A DNA stretch of 64,000 nucleotides from Alphaproteobacteria bacterium (GTDB lineage: Bacteria; Pseudomonadota; Alphaproteobacteria; DSM-16000; Inquilinaceae). The notes below the pieces were generated by a model, which was given only the letters and a program-made list of their open reading frames with translations, had not been told where the DNA came from and ran no database searches. Positions 40,166-48,951 of the stretch are shown here, piece by piece. The position numbers and the translations under genes are program-made. The first letter of the stretch is position 1. Each line of letters begins with the position of its first letter. The DNA is taken from positions 1-64,000 of the forward strand of contig JANQKE010000117.1 of NCBI GenBank assembly GCA_028281265.1, written 5' to 3'.

Positions 40166-40189
40166 TCTCACCATCGCAGCGCCAGGAGG

Positions 40190-40924
40190 TCAGCTCAGCG
40201 CCAGCAAGGCCTTGCGCTGGAAGCCCGCCAGGTCGCCGCAGCCCTTCTTGGCCAGGCTCAGCAGACCGAGGAACTGCGCTTCGGTGAACGGCTCGGTCTC
40301 GGCCGTGCCCTGGACCTCGACGATTCCGCCCCGACCGGTCAGGACGAAATTGGCGTCCGCCTCGGCCGCCGAATCCTCGGCATAGTCGAGGTCGAGCACC
40401 GGTTCGCCCTTGTAGAGACCGCAAGACACCGCCACGACCTGGTCGGTCAGCGGGCTCTGCTTGAGTTTCCTGATCTCGACCAGATGCCGGCAGGCAAGCT
40501 GGAGCGCGACATAGGCGCCGGTGATCGCTGCGGTGCGGGTCCCCCCGTCGGCCTGGATGACGTCGCAATCGACCTTGACCTGAACCTCGCCCATGGCGGC
40601 GAGATCGACGACGGCGCGCAGGCTGCGACCGATCAGCCGCTGGATCTCCTGGGTCCGGCCGGATTGCTTGCCGCGGGCGGCCTCGCGATCGGTCCGCGTG
40701 TCGGTCGACCGGGGCAGCATGCCGTATTCGGCCGTCACCCACCCGCGCCCGGTATTGCGCATCCAGCCCGGCACACGATCCTCGACCGAGGCGGTGCACA
40801 GCACATGGGTGTCGCCGAACTTCGCCAGGCAGGAGCCCTCGGCATATTTGTTGACATGGGTTTCGAGGCTGATCGCACGCAGCTGATCCGGGGCCCGGCC
40901 CGAGGGGCGGATGGACTTCGGCAT
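40190..40924 (-). CDS. rph: Ribonuclease PH
   Basis: RNase PH is a phosphorolytic 3'-to-5' exoribonuclease that trims tRNA and other RNA ends. The 244-residue product begins [20 protein letters not shown] and has [60 protein letters not shown] and [20 protein letters not shown], the phosphate-binding and RNA-binding loops. The length matches the family. It is divergent from hrcA, the common alphaproteobacterial arrangement (rph | hrcA-grpE). A palindromic repeat sits between them. Confidence 0.97.
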   Translation of the reverse strand: MPKSIRPSGRAPDQLRAISLETHVNKYAEGSCLAKFGDTHVLCTASVEDRVPGWMRNTGRGWVTAEYGMLPRSTDTRTDREAARGKQSGRTQEIQRLIGRSLRAVVDLAAMGEVQVKVDCDVIQADGGTRTAAITGAYVALQLACRHLVEIRKLKQSPLTDQVVAVSCGLYKGEPVLDLDYAEDSAAEADANFVLTGRGGIVEVQGTAETEPFTEAQFLGLLSLAKKGCGDLAGFQRKALLALS

Positions 40925-40965
40925 GGGGTGTCGGCTTGGGAGCGGGGAGGAGGGAGCCCGGCTCC

Positions 40966-41050
40966 CTAGAGCGGGATGAGAGCCAGAGCGGGGTTCAGAC
41001 GTCACGCGCGATTGCAGAAGCGATCGCAGCGAACGCCACCCCGCTCTAGG
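40966..41050 (+). repeat. Palindromic repeat family 2, copy 2
   Basis: Begins CTAGAGCGGGATGAGAG and ends CCACCCCGCTCTAGG, so the outer arms pair. The core GGGGTTCAGACGTCACGCGC matches copy 1 (28811-28874). The centre carries an extra inverted block GCGATTGCAG/AGCGATCGCAG. It lies in the divergent rph/hrcA intergenic region. Confidence 0.7.
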
Positions 41051-41177
41051 CCGGCCACGCCGTCCTGTCCACCGCCCCCCTTACGCGATCCGGTGAATTG
41101 AAAGCGGGCCGGGGACGCATTAGGTAAGGCGGCCGAATGGGCTTGGTTCCAGATCGCCACCGGCCATATTGCAGTCC

Positions 41178-42251
41178 ATGGAACGTCTTCAGGATCTCAA
41201 CGCCCGCAGTCGGGAGATCTTGCGCCACATCGTCGATGCCTATGTCGAGACGGGGGAACCGTTGGGTTCGCGGACCCTGTCGCGGCTGATGGGCATGTCG
41301 CTGTCGCCGGCCACGATTCGGAACGTGATGGCCGATCTGACCGAAGCGGGGCTGCTGTTCGCCCCCCACACATCCGCCGGACGGCTGCCGACGGATGCCG
41401 GGCTGCGGCTGTTCGTCGACGGTATCCTGGAGATCGGCGACGTGTCCGACGACGAACGCAAGGCCATCGAGGGTCAATGCGGATCGGCCGGCCGCACCTA
41501 TGCCGAAGTGCTCGAAGAGGCGACGTCGATGCTGTCGGGCCTGTCGAGCTGCGCCGGGCTGGTGGTGGCACCCAAGGCCGACCGGGCCCTGCGGCACATC
41601 GAGTTCATCAATCTCGCCCCCGGTCGCGCCTTGGTGGTGATGGTCAACCAAGACGGCGTGGTCGAGAACCGGGTGGTGGACGTCCCGCTCGGCGTGCCGG
41701 CAGGCACGTTCGTGACCGCATCGAACTATCTGATGTCGCACGTGGTCGGGCGCACGCTCAGCGAAGCGCGCGCCGACATCCTGACGGATATCGAGCAGCG
41801 CAAGGCCGAACTTGACGAACTGACGGCAAAGCTGGTGGAAGCCGGTGTCGCAACCCTGGCCGGGTCTACCGCCCCGGATAGCGGCACGTTCATCGTCAAG
41901 GGCCAGTCACGGCTGCTGACCGATGTGCAGGGGGTGGCCGGTCTCGACCGTATCCGGCGGCTGTTCGAGAGCCTGGAGACCAAGGAGACCATGCTGAAGA
42001 TGCTGGAAGCGACCCAGTCGGCCGACGGCGTCCAGATCTTCATCGGGGCGGAGAACAGCCTGTTCTCCCACACCGGCTGCTCGATGGTCATCGCCCCCTA
42101 CACCGACGGGCAGGAACGGATCGTCGGCGCGATCGGCGTGATCGGCCCGACCCGGATCAACTATGCCCGGATCATTCCGATGGTCGACTACACCGCCAAG
42201 GTGATCGGCCAGATCCTGTGGAACAAGCAACACACATCGGACGTCGCATGA
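41178..42251 (+). CDS. hrcA: Heat-inducible transcription repressor HrcA
   Basis: HrcA represses groE/dnaK-type chaperone genes by binding CIRCE operators. The 357-residue protein has the N-terminal winged helix (EILRHIVDAYVETGEPLGSR, LSPATIRNVMADLTEAGLLF) with PHTSAGRLPTDAGLRLFVD. The GAF-like domain follows, ending VDYTAKVIGQILW. The ATG at 41178 gives MERLQDLNARSREILR; an in-frame TTG lies three codons upstream. No CIRCE element (TTAGCACTC-N9-GAGTGCTAA) is visible upstream, so it is not obviously self-repressed. Confidence 0.95.
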   Translation: MERLQDLNARSREILRHIVDAYVETGEPLGSRTLSRLMGMSLSPATIRNVMADLTEAGLLFAPHTSAGRLPTDAGLRLFVDGILEIGDVSDDERKAIEGQCGSAGRTYAEVLEEATSMLSGLSSCAGLVVAPKADRALRHIEFINLAPGRALVVMVNQDGVVENRVVDVPLGVPAGTFVTASNYLMSHVVGRTLSEARADILTDIEQRKAELDELTAKLVEAGVATLAGSTAPDSGTFIVKGQSRLLTDVQGVAGLDRIRRLFESLETKETMLKMLEATQSADGVQIFIGAENSLFSHTGCSMVIAPYTDGQERIVGAIGVIGPTRINYARIIPMVDYTAKVIGQILWNKQHTSDVA

Positions 42252-42880
42252 GCGAGAACACCAGCCGCCCTTCCTCGGAAACCGACGAGACGACGCCCGT
42301 CGCACACGTCTCCGCGGAGACCGCGGACAACACGGCCGATAGGCCCGACGAGACGGTCGAGACCGATCCCGTCGACCTGTTGACGGCCGAGAGAGACGCC
42401 TTGCAGGCCGAGGTGGCACGCCTGAAGGACCAGGCCATGCGGGCGCTGGCCGAGGCCGAGAACACCCGGCGCCGGCTGGAACGGGACAAAGAAGACGCGA
42501 TCAAATACGCGGTCTCCAAATTCGCCCGCGACATGCTGGAGGTGGCCGACAACCTGAACCGGGCACTCGGCGCGGTCACCGGCGATCAACTGGGCGACAA
42601 CGACGCGGCCAAAGGCCTGCTCAACGGGGTCGCCGGCACCGAAAAGCAGATGCTCGCCACGTTCGAGCGGCACGGGCTGGTCCGGCTCGACCCGCTCGAC
42701 AAGCCATTCGATCCCAACTACCACCAAGCGATGTTCGAAGCCGAGAACACCGGCAAACTGCCGGGAACCGTGGTCCAGGTGGTGGCGACCGGATATCTGC
42801 TGCACGGTCGGCTGCTGCGCCCCGCCATGGTGGGGGTGGCCAAGGGGGAACCGCCGCAGCGGGTCGATACCGAAGCGTAG
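42248..42880 (+). CDS. grpE: Nucleotide exchange factor GrpE
   Basis: GrpE releases ADP from DnaK. The 210-residue product has an acidic disordered N-terminus, a long coiled-coil (LTAERDALQAEVARLKDQAM, RALAEAENTRRRLERDKEDA), then KYAVSKFARDMLEVADNLNR and the C-terminal beta domain (FDPNYHQAMFEAENT, VVQVVATGYLLHGRLLRPAM, VGVAKG). The ATG at 42248 overlaps the hrcA stop by 4 bases. dnaK and dnaJ are not adjacent downstream in this window. Confidence 0.95.
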   Translation: MSENTSRPSSETDETTPVAHVSAETADNTADRPDETVETDPVDLLTAERDALQAEVARLKDQAMRALAEAENTRRRLERDKEDAIKYAVSKFARDMLEVADNLNRALGAVTGDQLGDNDAAKGLLNGVAGTEKQMLATFERHGLVRLDPLDKPFDPNYHQAMFEAENTGKLPGTVVQVVATGYLLHGRLLRPAMVGVAKGEPPQRVDTEA

Positions 42881-43268
42881 ACGGCTTGTCCGCCGGCCGG
42901 CAGGCCGTCCCCGCACGTACCGGCCGATCGGCGAGGCGACCGGCCTCTGCCCTGCCGCCCGGCCGGAGTGAACCCGCTCGCCCCGACCATGGCCGCAGCA
43001 GCCCGGCGCAGTGGGCACCGACACCGGGACGACCGGTCGCCGTCCCCCGGCCAGGGAGGGCGCATAAGTCGTCGCAACTCGCACCACACCTCTCCTGCTT
43101 GACGCAGCCAGGGTCGGGCAGGTGGTCGCTTCACCCCGCATAGCTCCCGAACGATCCGGCCATGATCGCGACGGCATGGTTGCCGGACATCAAGACGGTG
43201 GGGCGGTCGGGCCGGTTCGATAATCGGAAGAGCCATCCTCAACGGCGGATGGGCGGTCGTAACGGATT
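42881..43268. other. Gene-free region downstream of grpE
   Basis: The gap 42881-43444 is 564 bp. No frame in it has a recognisable protein pattern. Apart from repeat copy C at its right end (43269-43372) I see nothing defined. It is large enough for a decayed gene or an RNA gene, but I see no supporting structure. Confidence 0.4.
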
Positions 43269-43372
43269 TAGATCAACCTGCGTTCCGATGATTCCATCTG
43301 AACGCAGGTAAGTTGATCAACTTTAAAGAGTTAGAGAGCATCCTGCGTCCGTTCGGACGCGGGATGCTTTAG
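43269..43372 (-). repeat. Composite palindromic repeat, copy C (inverted)
   Basis: Opposite orientation: IR2 first (TAGATCAACCTGCGTTCCGA paired with CATCTGAACGCAGGTAAGTT), then the linker GATCAACTTTAAAGAGTT. IR1 follows as AGAGCATCCTGCGTCCG-TT-CGGACGCGGGATGCTTTAG. The reverse complement matches copies E and F closely. It lies upstream of the rhomboid gene. Confidence 0.85.
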
Positions 43373-43444
43373 GGTGACTGTTTGGCCGGGGTCGGGTGCG
43401 CGGAGCCACCCGACGCCCTGGTCGCCTTCGCCGCAACGGCACAT

Positions 43445-44164
43445 ATGAGACCCATGTCGATCCACACCGATCCCCGTCCGCCCGGTCGTCCCAACGAGCC
43501 GATCGTCAACGCCCCGCCGACGACGCTGCTGCTGCTGACGGGGATCGCCGGCGTGTTCGCGATCCTGACCCTGGCCAGCCCGGGGATGAGCCATTGGGTG
43601 CTGGTTCACCTCAGCCTGGTGGCGGCACGGGTGGAGTTCGCCATCGCCAATCCGCTGGGATGGGAGACCCTGTGGGCCGCGGGCACGTTCGCGACCCATG
43701 CCCTGGTGCACCTGGACTTCATTCACTTCGCCGTGAACGCCGGCTTTCTGCTGGCTTTCGGCAGCCTGTGCGAACGGCGGCTGGGGCCGGTCGGCTTCGC
43801 ACTGTTCTTCTTCGCCTGCGTGATCGCCGGCGGGATCACCCAACTCGGCACCGACTGGGACCGCTCTGCGATCATGTTCGGCGCGTCGGGGGGTGTATCG
43901 GGCTGCATGGGCGGCGTGGTCCGGATCATGATGTCCGACCGCCTCAATCCCCGTCGCCGACGCTTCGCCCGGAACCTGGCCCTGGTGCTGGTCCTGCTCA
44001 ACATCGGCATCGGCGTCGTCGGGCCCGAACTGTTCGGTGTGGATTCGGGGTCGATCGCCTGGCAGGCCCATCTCGGCGGCTTCGCCATGGGGTTCCTGTT
44101 GATGACCGTGGCCGGCCACCCGCCGCGCACCACGCGGCCGCCGACGGCCGACGCGCCTCAATAG
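43445..44164 (+). CDS. Rhomboid-family membrane protein
   Basis: A 239-residue intramembrane protein of the rhomboid family with about six hydrophobic segments. The catalytic pattern appears complete: HALVHLDFIHFAVNAGFLLA (His and Asn), FGASGGVSGCMGG (GxSG Ser) and WQAHLGGFAMGFLL (His). It is therefore probably an active serine protease that cleaves membrane proteins; substrates are unknown. ATG 43445 is used; 43454 is also possible. Its end overlaps the convergent HNH gene by 7 bases. Confidence 0.87.
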   Translation: MRPMSIHTDPRPPGRPNEPIVNAPPTTLLLLTGIAGVFAILTLASPGMSHWVLVHLSLVAARVEFAIANPLGWETLWAAGTFATHALVHLDFIHFAVNAGFLLAFGSLCERRLGPVGFALFFFACVIAGGITQLGTDWDRSAIMFGASGGVSGCMGGVVRIMMSDRLNPRRRRFARNLALVLVLLNIGIGVVGPELFGVDSGSIAWQAHLGGFAMGFLLMTVAGHPPRTTRPPTADAPQ

Positions 44165-44721
44165 GGATCGAGCTCGGTATCCCAGTACAGGAAATCCCGC
44201 CAGCTTTCGTGCAGGAAGTTCGGCGGGAAGCTGCGGCCGGTCTCCTGCAGGCGGAAAGTCGTCGGCTCTTCGGGCTTTCGGAGCGGATGCATGCCGCACT
44301 CGCGGGGCAAGCGGTTGCCTTTGTGCAGGTTGCAGCCCGAACAGGCCGCAACGATGTTGCCCCAGTTCGTCGTGCCGCCGCGGGATCGCGGAATGACATG
44401 GTCGAAGGTCAGCTCATGCGTGGGAAACCGGTCCCCGCAATACTGGCAGACGAACGCATCGCGCAGGAAGACGTTGAACCGGGTGAAGGCGGGCCGGCGG
44501 TTGGCGGCGACGTACTCCTTCAGCGAGATCACGCTCGGCAGCTTCATCTCCCAAGACGGGCTGCGTACCGTGCGATCGTAATGGGCGAGGATGTTGACGC
44601 GGTCGAGAAACACGGCCTTCACCGTCTCCTGCCACGACCACAGGGACAGCGGGAAATAGCTGAGAGGCCGGAAATCGGCGTTCAGCACCAGAGCGGGGCA
44701 ATTGTCAGCCGGCGGGGTCAA
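44158..44721 (-). CDS. HNH endonuclease family protein
   Basis: A 187-residue HNH protein of the widespread type found in alphaproteobacterial core regions. N-terminal VLNADFRPLSYFPLSLWSWQ and VKAVFLDRVNILAHYD are family-typical. The HNH/zinc part is FVCQYCGDRFPTHELTFDHV, RSRGGTTNWGNIVAACSGCN, LHKGNR, with two CxxC knuckles and the H-N-H residues. There is no adjacent methylase, so a restriction role is unlikely; the biological role is unknown. It is convergent with the rhomboid gene (7-base overlap). Confidence 0.9.
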   Translation of the reverse strand: MTPPADNCPALVLNADFRPLSYFPLSLWSWQETVKAVFLDRVNILAHYDRTVRSPSWEMKLPSVISLKEYVAANRRPAFTRFNVFLRDAFVCQYCGDRFPTHELTFDHVIPRSRGGTTNWGNIVAACSGCNLHKGNRLPRECGMHPLRKPEEPTTFRLQETGRSFPPNFLHESWRDFLYWDTELDPY

Positions 44722-45031
44722 CGCGCAGCCTCCTCCTCCTCTCCTGAGGATCGCGGTCCCTCGCCCACACCGGGACTGTCCGCAGACGCTCAGCCGATGG
44801 TTGGCACGTCCATAGACCGAGCCCCTTGGAAACGCAATATTTTGTGGCGTTGAAGGCAGTTATTGTCACAGTGTTGTAACTGCGGTTGAAGGTCCGATCG
44901 GAACCGCCGGAGTCGTTAGGAAGATCAAGCGTCTTGCCGGCATCGGCCGATGGCGGCCAAGGCTTGCTACGGCCCCGACTGTTCTTCTTTTGTTCTTGAT
45001 CGATTCCGCGCGGCACGGTAGCGTCCGGCGC
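44722..45031. promoter_or_regulatory. Divergent region HNH/radical SAM with inverted repeat
   Basis: 310 bp without a gene, AT-rich around 44835-44900. A 28-bp inverted repeat with arms GCAGTTA (44856-44862) and TAACTGC (44877-44883) flanks TTGTCACAGTG and could be an operator for either gene. Nothing else stands out. Confidence 0.3.
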
Positions 45032-46132
45032 ATGGCACCGCTTCCCCCCCACTCGCGGCCGGCCAAGGGTCGGGCTGCGGTCAGCAACCGTACCGGGCGA
45101 TTCGAGCCTCTCGTCACGGAACCGGCGGATGATGGCTGGCCGGATCTCGATGCGGCCGCGACGGACGAACCGCCGCGGCTGGAGACGACCCTGTCGGTCG
45201 ATCGGGCGCGGCGGGCGATCACCAGAAACACCTCGCCCGATGTGGGGTTCGATCGGTCGATCAATCCCTATCGCGGCTGCGAGCACGGCTGCATCTACTG
45301 TTTCGCCCGGCCGACCCACGCCTATCTGGGGCTGTCGGCCGGTTTGGATTTCGAGACCCGGCTGTACTACAAGCCCGATCTGCCGATCCTGCTGGATCGG
45401 GAACTGCGGGCCAAGCGCTACAAGCCCGACACGCTGGCCCTGGGGGCCAACACCGATCCCTATCAGCCGGTCGAGCGGACCCTGCAGCTCACCCGGTCGG
45501 TGCTGGAAGTGCTCCGGGCCTTCCATCATCCGGTCGGGATCATCACGAAGTCAGCCCTGGTCACCCGCGACATCGACATCCTCGCCGACATGGCACGGCG
45601 CAATCAGGTCCTGGTCTGCGTGTCCGTCACGACCCTGGACCGAGGTCTTGCCCGCAAGCTGGAACCGCGGGCGCCCACGCCGGACCGTCGGCTGGCCACG
45701 ATCCGCGCCCTGAGCGGATCCGGGATCCCGGTCGCGATCCTGGCTTCACCGTTGATCCCAGGTCTGACGGACCATGAGCTCGATGCCATCCTTGCAGCCG
45801 GCAAGGCCGCCGGTGCCCGGTCGGCCAACACGATCCTGCTCCGGCTGCCGCTCGAGATTGCCGGGCTGATGCAGGAATGGCTCGAGACGCACGCCCCGCA
45901 CCGGGCCGAACGGGTGCTGTCATTGCTGCGGCAGTGCCATGGCGGACAGCTCTACCAGAGCGATTTCGGCACCCGCATGCGTGGCCGGGGTCCGTATGCC
46001 GATCTCCTGGGCCAGCGGTTCAAACAGGCTTGCGGCCGCCTGGGCCTGTCGGCCCGGCGTTGGTCGCTCGATGCAAGCCGCTTTGCCCCACCGGCCGGAT
46101 CGGGCACACAGCCCGACCTGTTCGACACCTAG
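45032..46132 (+). CDS. PA0069-type radical SAM protein
   Basis: A radical SAM enzyme of the SplB-like PA0069 family, 366 residues. The cluster motif is YRGCEHGCIYCFARPTHAYL (C-x3-C-x2-C). Family marks: SPDVGFDRSINPYRG, YYKPDLPILLDRELRAKRYK, ALGANTDPYQPVERTLQLTR, GIITKSALVTRDIDIL, SVTTLDRGLARKLEPRAPTP and the C-terminal YADLLGQRF. Its reaction is not established. The stop TAG is the first three bases of repeat copy D. ATG 45032 is preferred over an upstream TTG. Confidence 0.9.
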   Translation: MAPLPPHSRPAKGRAAVSNRTGRFEPLVTEPADDGWPDLDAAATDEPPRLETTLSVDRARRAITRNTSPDVGFDRSINPYRGCEHGCIYCFARPTHAYLGLSAGLDFETRLYYKPDLPILLDRELRAKRYKPDTLALGANTDPYQPVERTLQLTRSVLEVLRAFHHPVGIITKSALVTRDIDILADMARRNQVLVCVSVTTLDRGLARKLEPRAPTPDRRLATIRALSGSGIPVAILASPLIPGLTDHELDAILAAGKAAGARSANTILLRLPLEIAGLMQEWLETHAPHRAERVLSLLRQCHGGQLYQSDFGTRMRGRGPYADLLGQRFKQACGRLGLSARRWSLDASRFAPPAGSGTQPDLFDT

Positions 46133-46204
46133 ATCAACCTGCGTTCAGATGGACTCATCTGAACGCAGATAAGTTGATCTATTTCAAAGATGTAGAGCAT
46201 CCGT
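46130..46204 (-). repeat. Composite palindromic repeat, copy D (inverted, truncated)
   Basis: Inverted orientation, with complete IR2 46130-46181 (TAGATCAACCTGCGTTCAGA pairing with TCTGAACGCAGATAAGTTGA and TCTA). The linker is TTTCAAAGATG. Only the first 12 bases of IR1 (TAGAGCATCCGT) follow before the match ends. The initial TAG is the stop codon of the radical SAM gene. Confidence 0.82.
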
Positions 46205-46432
46205 GTTGGTCAAGCGTTGAGATTGTACCATGGTCCGCACCGTTTCCGGCGCGGGTTGCTCCGGGGGCTCCGCGCCGGGCGACCGGTGAGGCTCGGCGCC
46301 GGCCGCAGGATACGGTTCCGCGACCTCCGAAGACGGGTTGCGTGCTGCACTGGAGAGCCGATCGTGATAAGCTGCCGGCTGCGCACTCGGGTATGCATGG
46401 ACTCGAGCGACCTCGATCAGGAGGGACCGGCG
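46205..46432. other. Upstream region of the TauD-like gene
   Basis: The gap between the radical SAM gene and the TauD-like gene totals 300 bp, its first quarter being repeat copy D. The rest is GC-rich, with no ORF I would support and no clear promoter. It ends in a strong AGGAGG ribosome-binding site 8 bases before the ATG at 46433. Confidence 0.4.
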
Positions 46433-47416
46433 ATGACCATGGTGAAGCTTGATTCGGCAACCGAACCGCTCTTGGGACCGGATCGGACGGCACGGTGTAT
46501 CGACATAAGGGATCGTGCGTCAGCGGCACCGGCTCTCCTGCCCTGGCTGGCGGATGAGCAAGCCCTGATCCGGACGCTGATCGATCGGCACGGGGCGCTG
46601 CTGCTGCGTGGTTTCGGCCCGCCGGAACCCGAACGCCTGGCCGACGTCCTGACCACTCTGGGCGGCACCCTGGTGGACTATGTCTACAAATCCACCCCGC
46701 GAACCCGGGTCGAAGGCCGGGTCTTCACCGCCACCGAATATCCGGCCGATCAGTGGATCCCGCAGCACTGCGAAATGGCCTACGCCCGGTCGTGGCCGCG
46801 GCTGCTGGCCTTCGCGTGCATCACGCCGGCCGCCGATGGCGGGCAGACCCCGCTTGCGGACATCGCCCGGGTGACCGAACGGCTGCCCGTCGACCTGCTC
46901 GACCGCTTCGAGGCACGGGGCGTGCTCTACATCCGCAACTACGGCCTGGGGGTCGATCTGCACTGGGCGGACGTCTTTCAGACCGACGATCCGCGGGCGG
47001 TCGATGCGCTCTGCGCCCGGACCGGCATCGACACCGAATGGCTGGATGACGACCATCTCCGAACGCGGCAGGTCTGCCAGGGCACCGCACGGCACTGGCG
47101 CACCGGCGACCGGGTGCTGTTCAACCAAGCCCACCTGTTCCACCCCTCCAACCTGCCGGCCGCGGTTCGGGAGGCCCTGGAGGCCGCTTTCGGGGAGGAG
47201 GATCTACCGCGCAACGCCCGCTACGGTGACGGCTCGCCGATCGACGACGGCGATCTCGCGCAAGTGCGGGCGGCATTCGATGCGGAGACCCGGATGTTCG
47301 ACTGGCAGGCCGGCGATGTGCTGCTGGTCGACAACATGCGTTGGTCCCACGGCCGGGCACCGTTCACGGGAACCCGCCGGGTGCTGGTCGCCATGGCCGA
47401 CGCCTTGCCCGCCTGA
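46433..47416 (+). CDS. TauD/TfdA family (SyrP-like) dioxygenase
   Basis: A predicted Fe(II)/2-oxoglutarate-dependent oxygenase of 327 residues. Iron ligands: His and Glu in WIPQHCEMAYARSW (H-x-E) and the distal His in VDNMRWSHGRAPF. The 2-oxoglutarate Arg is in GTRRVLVAMA. The N-terminus has LIDRHGALLLRGFG, as in SyrP-like and clavaminate-synthase-like hydroxylases acting on amino acids or peptide-bound residues. No biosynthetic cluster surrounds it, so the substrate is unknown. Start chosen by AGGAGG at -13 to -8. Confidence 0.87.
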   Translation: MTMVKLDSATEPLLGPDRTARCIDIRDRASAAPALLPWLADEQALIRTLIDRHGALLLRGFGPPEPERLADVLTTLGGTLVDYVYKSTPRTRVEGRVFTATEYPADQWIPQHCEMAYARSWPRLLAFACITPAADGGQTPLADIARVTERLPVDLLDRFEARGVLYIRNYGLGVDLHWADVFQTDDPRAVDALCARTGIDTEWLDDDHLRTRQVCQGTARHWRTGDRVLFNQAHLFHPSNLPAAVREALEAAFGEEDLPRNARYGDGSPIDDGDLAQVRAAFDAETRMFDWQAGDVLLVDNMRWSHGRAPFTGTRRVLVAMADALPA

Positions 47417-47444
47417 CCCAAGCGACGGGTCCGACGATCCCGCA

Positions 47445-48401
47445 TCAGAAGTGCCGCCAGCCGGCAAGGCCGGTGACCGGTGATCCGTCGCGGGTGAACC
47501 GGACACCACTGCCCGCGGTCACCGTACCCACCGGGGTCAGCGGCGGCAGACCGTCGGGAACGGCTGCGGGCAGATCGGTCGGGCCGGTCAGCAGCAGTTC
47601 GTAGTCGTCACCGCCGGCCGCGGCGACCGGCCAGAGATCCGGGCGCCCCGCCAGCACCGCGCGGACCGCCGGTGCCAACGGGAGCCGTCCCAGATCGATG
47701 TCGAGGGCAACGCCGGAGGCGGCCGCGATGTGCTCGGCATCCCCGGCAATGCCGTCCGACAGATCCAGCCCCGCCGTCGCCCGGCCCCGCAGCACCGGGG
47801 CCAGGGCCGTCCGCGGCGCGGGCCGGAGATACCGCTCCGACAGCGCCGCGACTACGGCGGGAGCGAAGCCGGCGAGTTCCTCCCGCACGGCCAGCAGGCC
47901 GAGCGCCCCGGCGCCCACCTCCCCGCTGACGAAGACGACGTCACCCGGCCGGGCCCCCGCGCGCCGCAACGCGGCCCCGGCCGGGACCAGGCCCTGGGCC
48001 GTGATGGTCACGCTCAGCGGTCCCGGCATGCCGACCGAGTCGCCACCGGCGAGCACCAGGCCGAACGCCGCCTGCGCGGCGGCAAGACCGCCGGCGAAGC
48101 CAGCGATCCAGGCGTCATCGATCTCCGGCCGGGTCGCCAGCGCGACAGTATAGACCCAAGGATCGGCCGCCATCGCAGCGAGGTCGGACACGTTGACCGC
48201 CAGCGCCTTCCAGGCGAGGTCGGATGCGGGTGTCCGGGGCAGGAAATGCACTCCCTCCACCAGCGTGTCGGTGGTGACGACCACTTCCTGGCCCGGCGGC
48301 ACGCTCAACACCGCCGCGTCGTCGGTAAGCGCGAAGGCGCCGGGCAAGTCCGCCGCCAGCGGGCGGAAGTAGCGGGCGATCCGCCCGAACTCGCCGGTCA
48401 A
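47445..48401 (-). CDS. thiL: Thiamine-monophosphate kinase
   Basis: ThiL phosphorylates thiamine monophosphate to the diphosphate cofactor. The 318-residue product begins TGEFGRIARYFRPLA, the family start, reading from a TTG at 48401; no ATG is available near it. Marks: LTDDAAVLSVPPGQEVVVTT, VEGVHFLPRTPASDLAWKAL, NVSDLAAMAADP, VLAGGDSVGMPGPLSVTITA, LDLSDGIAGDAEHIAAASG and AAAGGDDYELLLT. It follows nusB by 15 bp, the usual alphaproteobacterial nusB-thiL order. Confidence 0.95.
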   Translation of the reverse strand: MTGEFGRIARYFRPLAADLPGAFALTDDAAVLSVPPGQEVVVTTDTLVEGVHFLPRTPASDLAWKALAVNVSDLAAMAADPWVYTVALATRPEIDDAWIAGFAGGLAAAQAAFGLVLAGGDSVGMPGPLSVTITAQGLVPAGAALRRAGARPGDVVFVSGEVGAGALGLLAVREELAGFAPAVVAALSERYLRPAPRTALAPVLRGRATAGLDLSDGIAGDAEHIAAASGVALDIDLGRLPLAPAVRAVLAGRPDLWPVAAAGGDDYELLLTGPTDLPAAVPDGLPPLTPVGTVTAGSGVRFTRDGSPVTGLAGWRHF

Positions 48402-48416
48402 GCCCGCGCGTCCCGG

Positions 48417-48932
48417 TCAACCCGCCCCGGATGGCCGCACCGCCTTGGCGACGCGGTCCAGCACGGCATGGACGATCGACGGTTCCTTGCCGGCGAAGAA
48501 CGCATCGGCGATGTTGATATAGTCGGCGATGATGATGGCCACGGGTGTTTCGGGGTGGGCCAAGGTCTCGTAGATGCCGCAGCGCAGGATGAGGCGAAGC
48601 AGCAGTTCCAATCGATCCAACGTCCAGGGCCGTACGAGATTGGCCTCCAGCAGGCCCTCGATCTCGCTATGGCGACTGACCACGCCTCGGACGATATCCC
48701 CGAAGAACCCGGGCTCCGGGGCGACGTAGACGTCGCCGTCCACCTCCTCCCCGAACCGGCGGTTGACGAAGTCGGCGATCACCCCGTCCACCTCGGCGCG
48801 GGTCTGGGCCAAGGCGTACAGAGCCTGGACGGCGGCCAGACGCGCCGCCGAGCGGCGCGCCTTCGCCGATGGTTTCGGGGTCCTGCGGGGGACCGGGACG
48901 GCAGCGGTCACGGGATCGGCACGGTCTGGCAT
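48417..48932 (-). CDS. nusB: Transcription antitermination protein NusB
   Basis: NusB binds boxA RNA with NusE/S10 in rRNA antitermination. The 171-residue product (ATG 48932) has a Pro/Arg-rich start and then the helical NusB fold: RSAARLAAVQALYALAQTRA, VDGDVYVAPEPGFFGDIVRG, WTLDRLELLLRLILRCGIYE and VAIIIADYINIADAFFAGKE. It ends HAVLDRVAKAVRP. It lies between a small membrane-protein gene and thiL on the same strand. In relatives it follows ribH directly; here a membrane gene and repeat copy E separate them. Confidence 0.94.
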   Translation of the reverse strand: MPDRADPVTAAVPVPRRTPKPSAKARRSAARLAAVQALYALAQTRAEVDGVIADFVNRRFGEEVDGDVYVAPEPGFFGDIVRGVVSRHSEIEGLLEANLVRPWTLDRLELLLRLILRCGIYETLAHPETPVAIIIADYINIADAFFAGKEPSIVHAVLDRVAKAVRPSGAG

Positions 48933-48951
48933 CGTCACTGGGCGGTCATGC

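Noticed and set aside
41051-41177. CIRCE operator before hrcA
   Set aside because: The inverted repeat TTAGCACTC/GAGTGCTAA is not present in either strand of this gap.
42886-43143. An 85-codon frame after grpE
   Set aside because: Arg/Pro/Ser-rich with no conserved pattern and no ribosome-binding site; not supported as a gene.
43269-43372. CRISPR-like repeats
   Set aside because: The repeated units are dispersed singly, palindromic and in both orientations; there is no repeat-spacer array.
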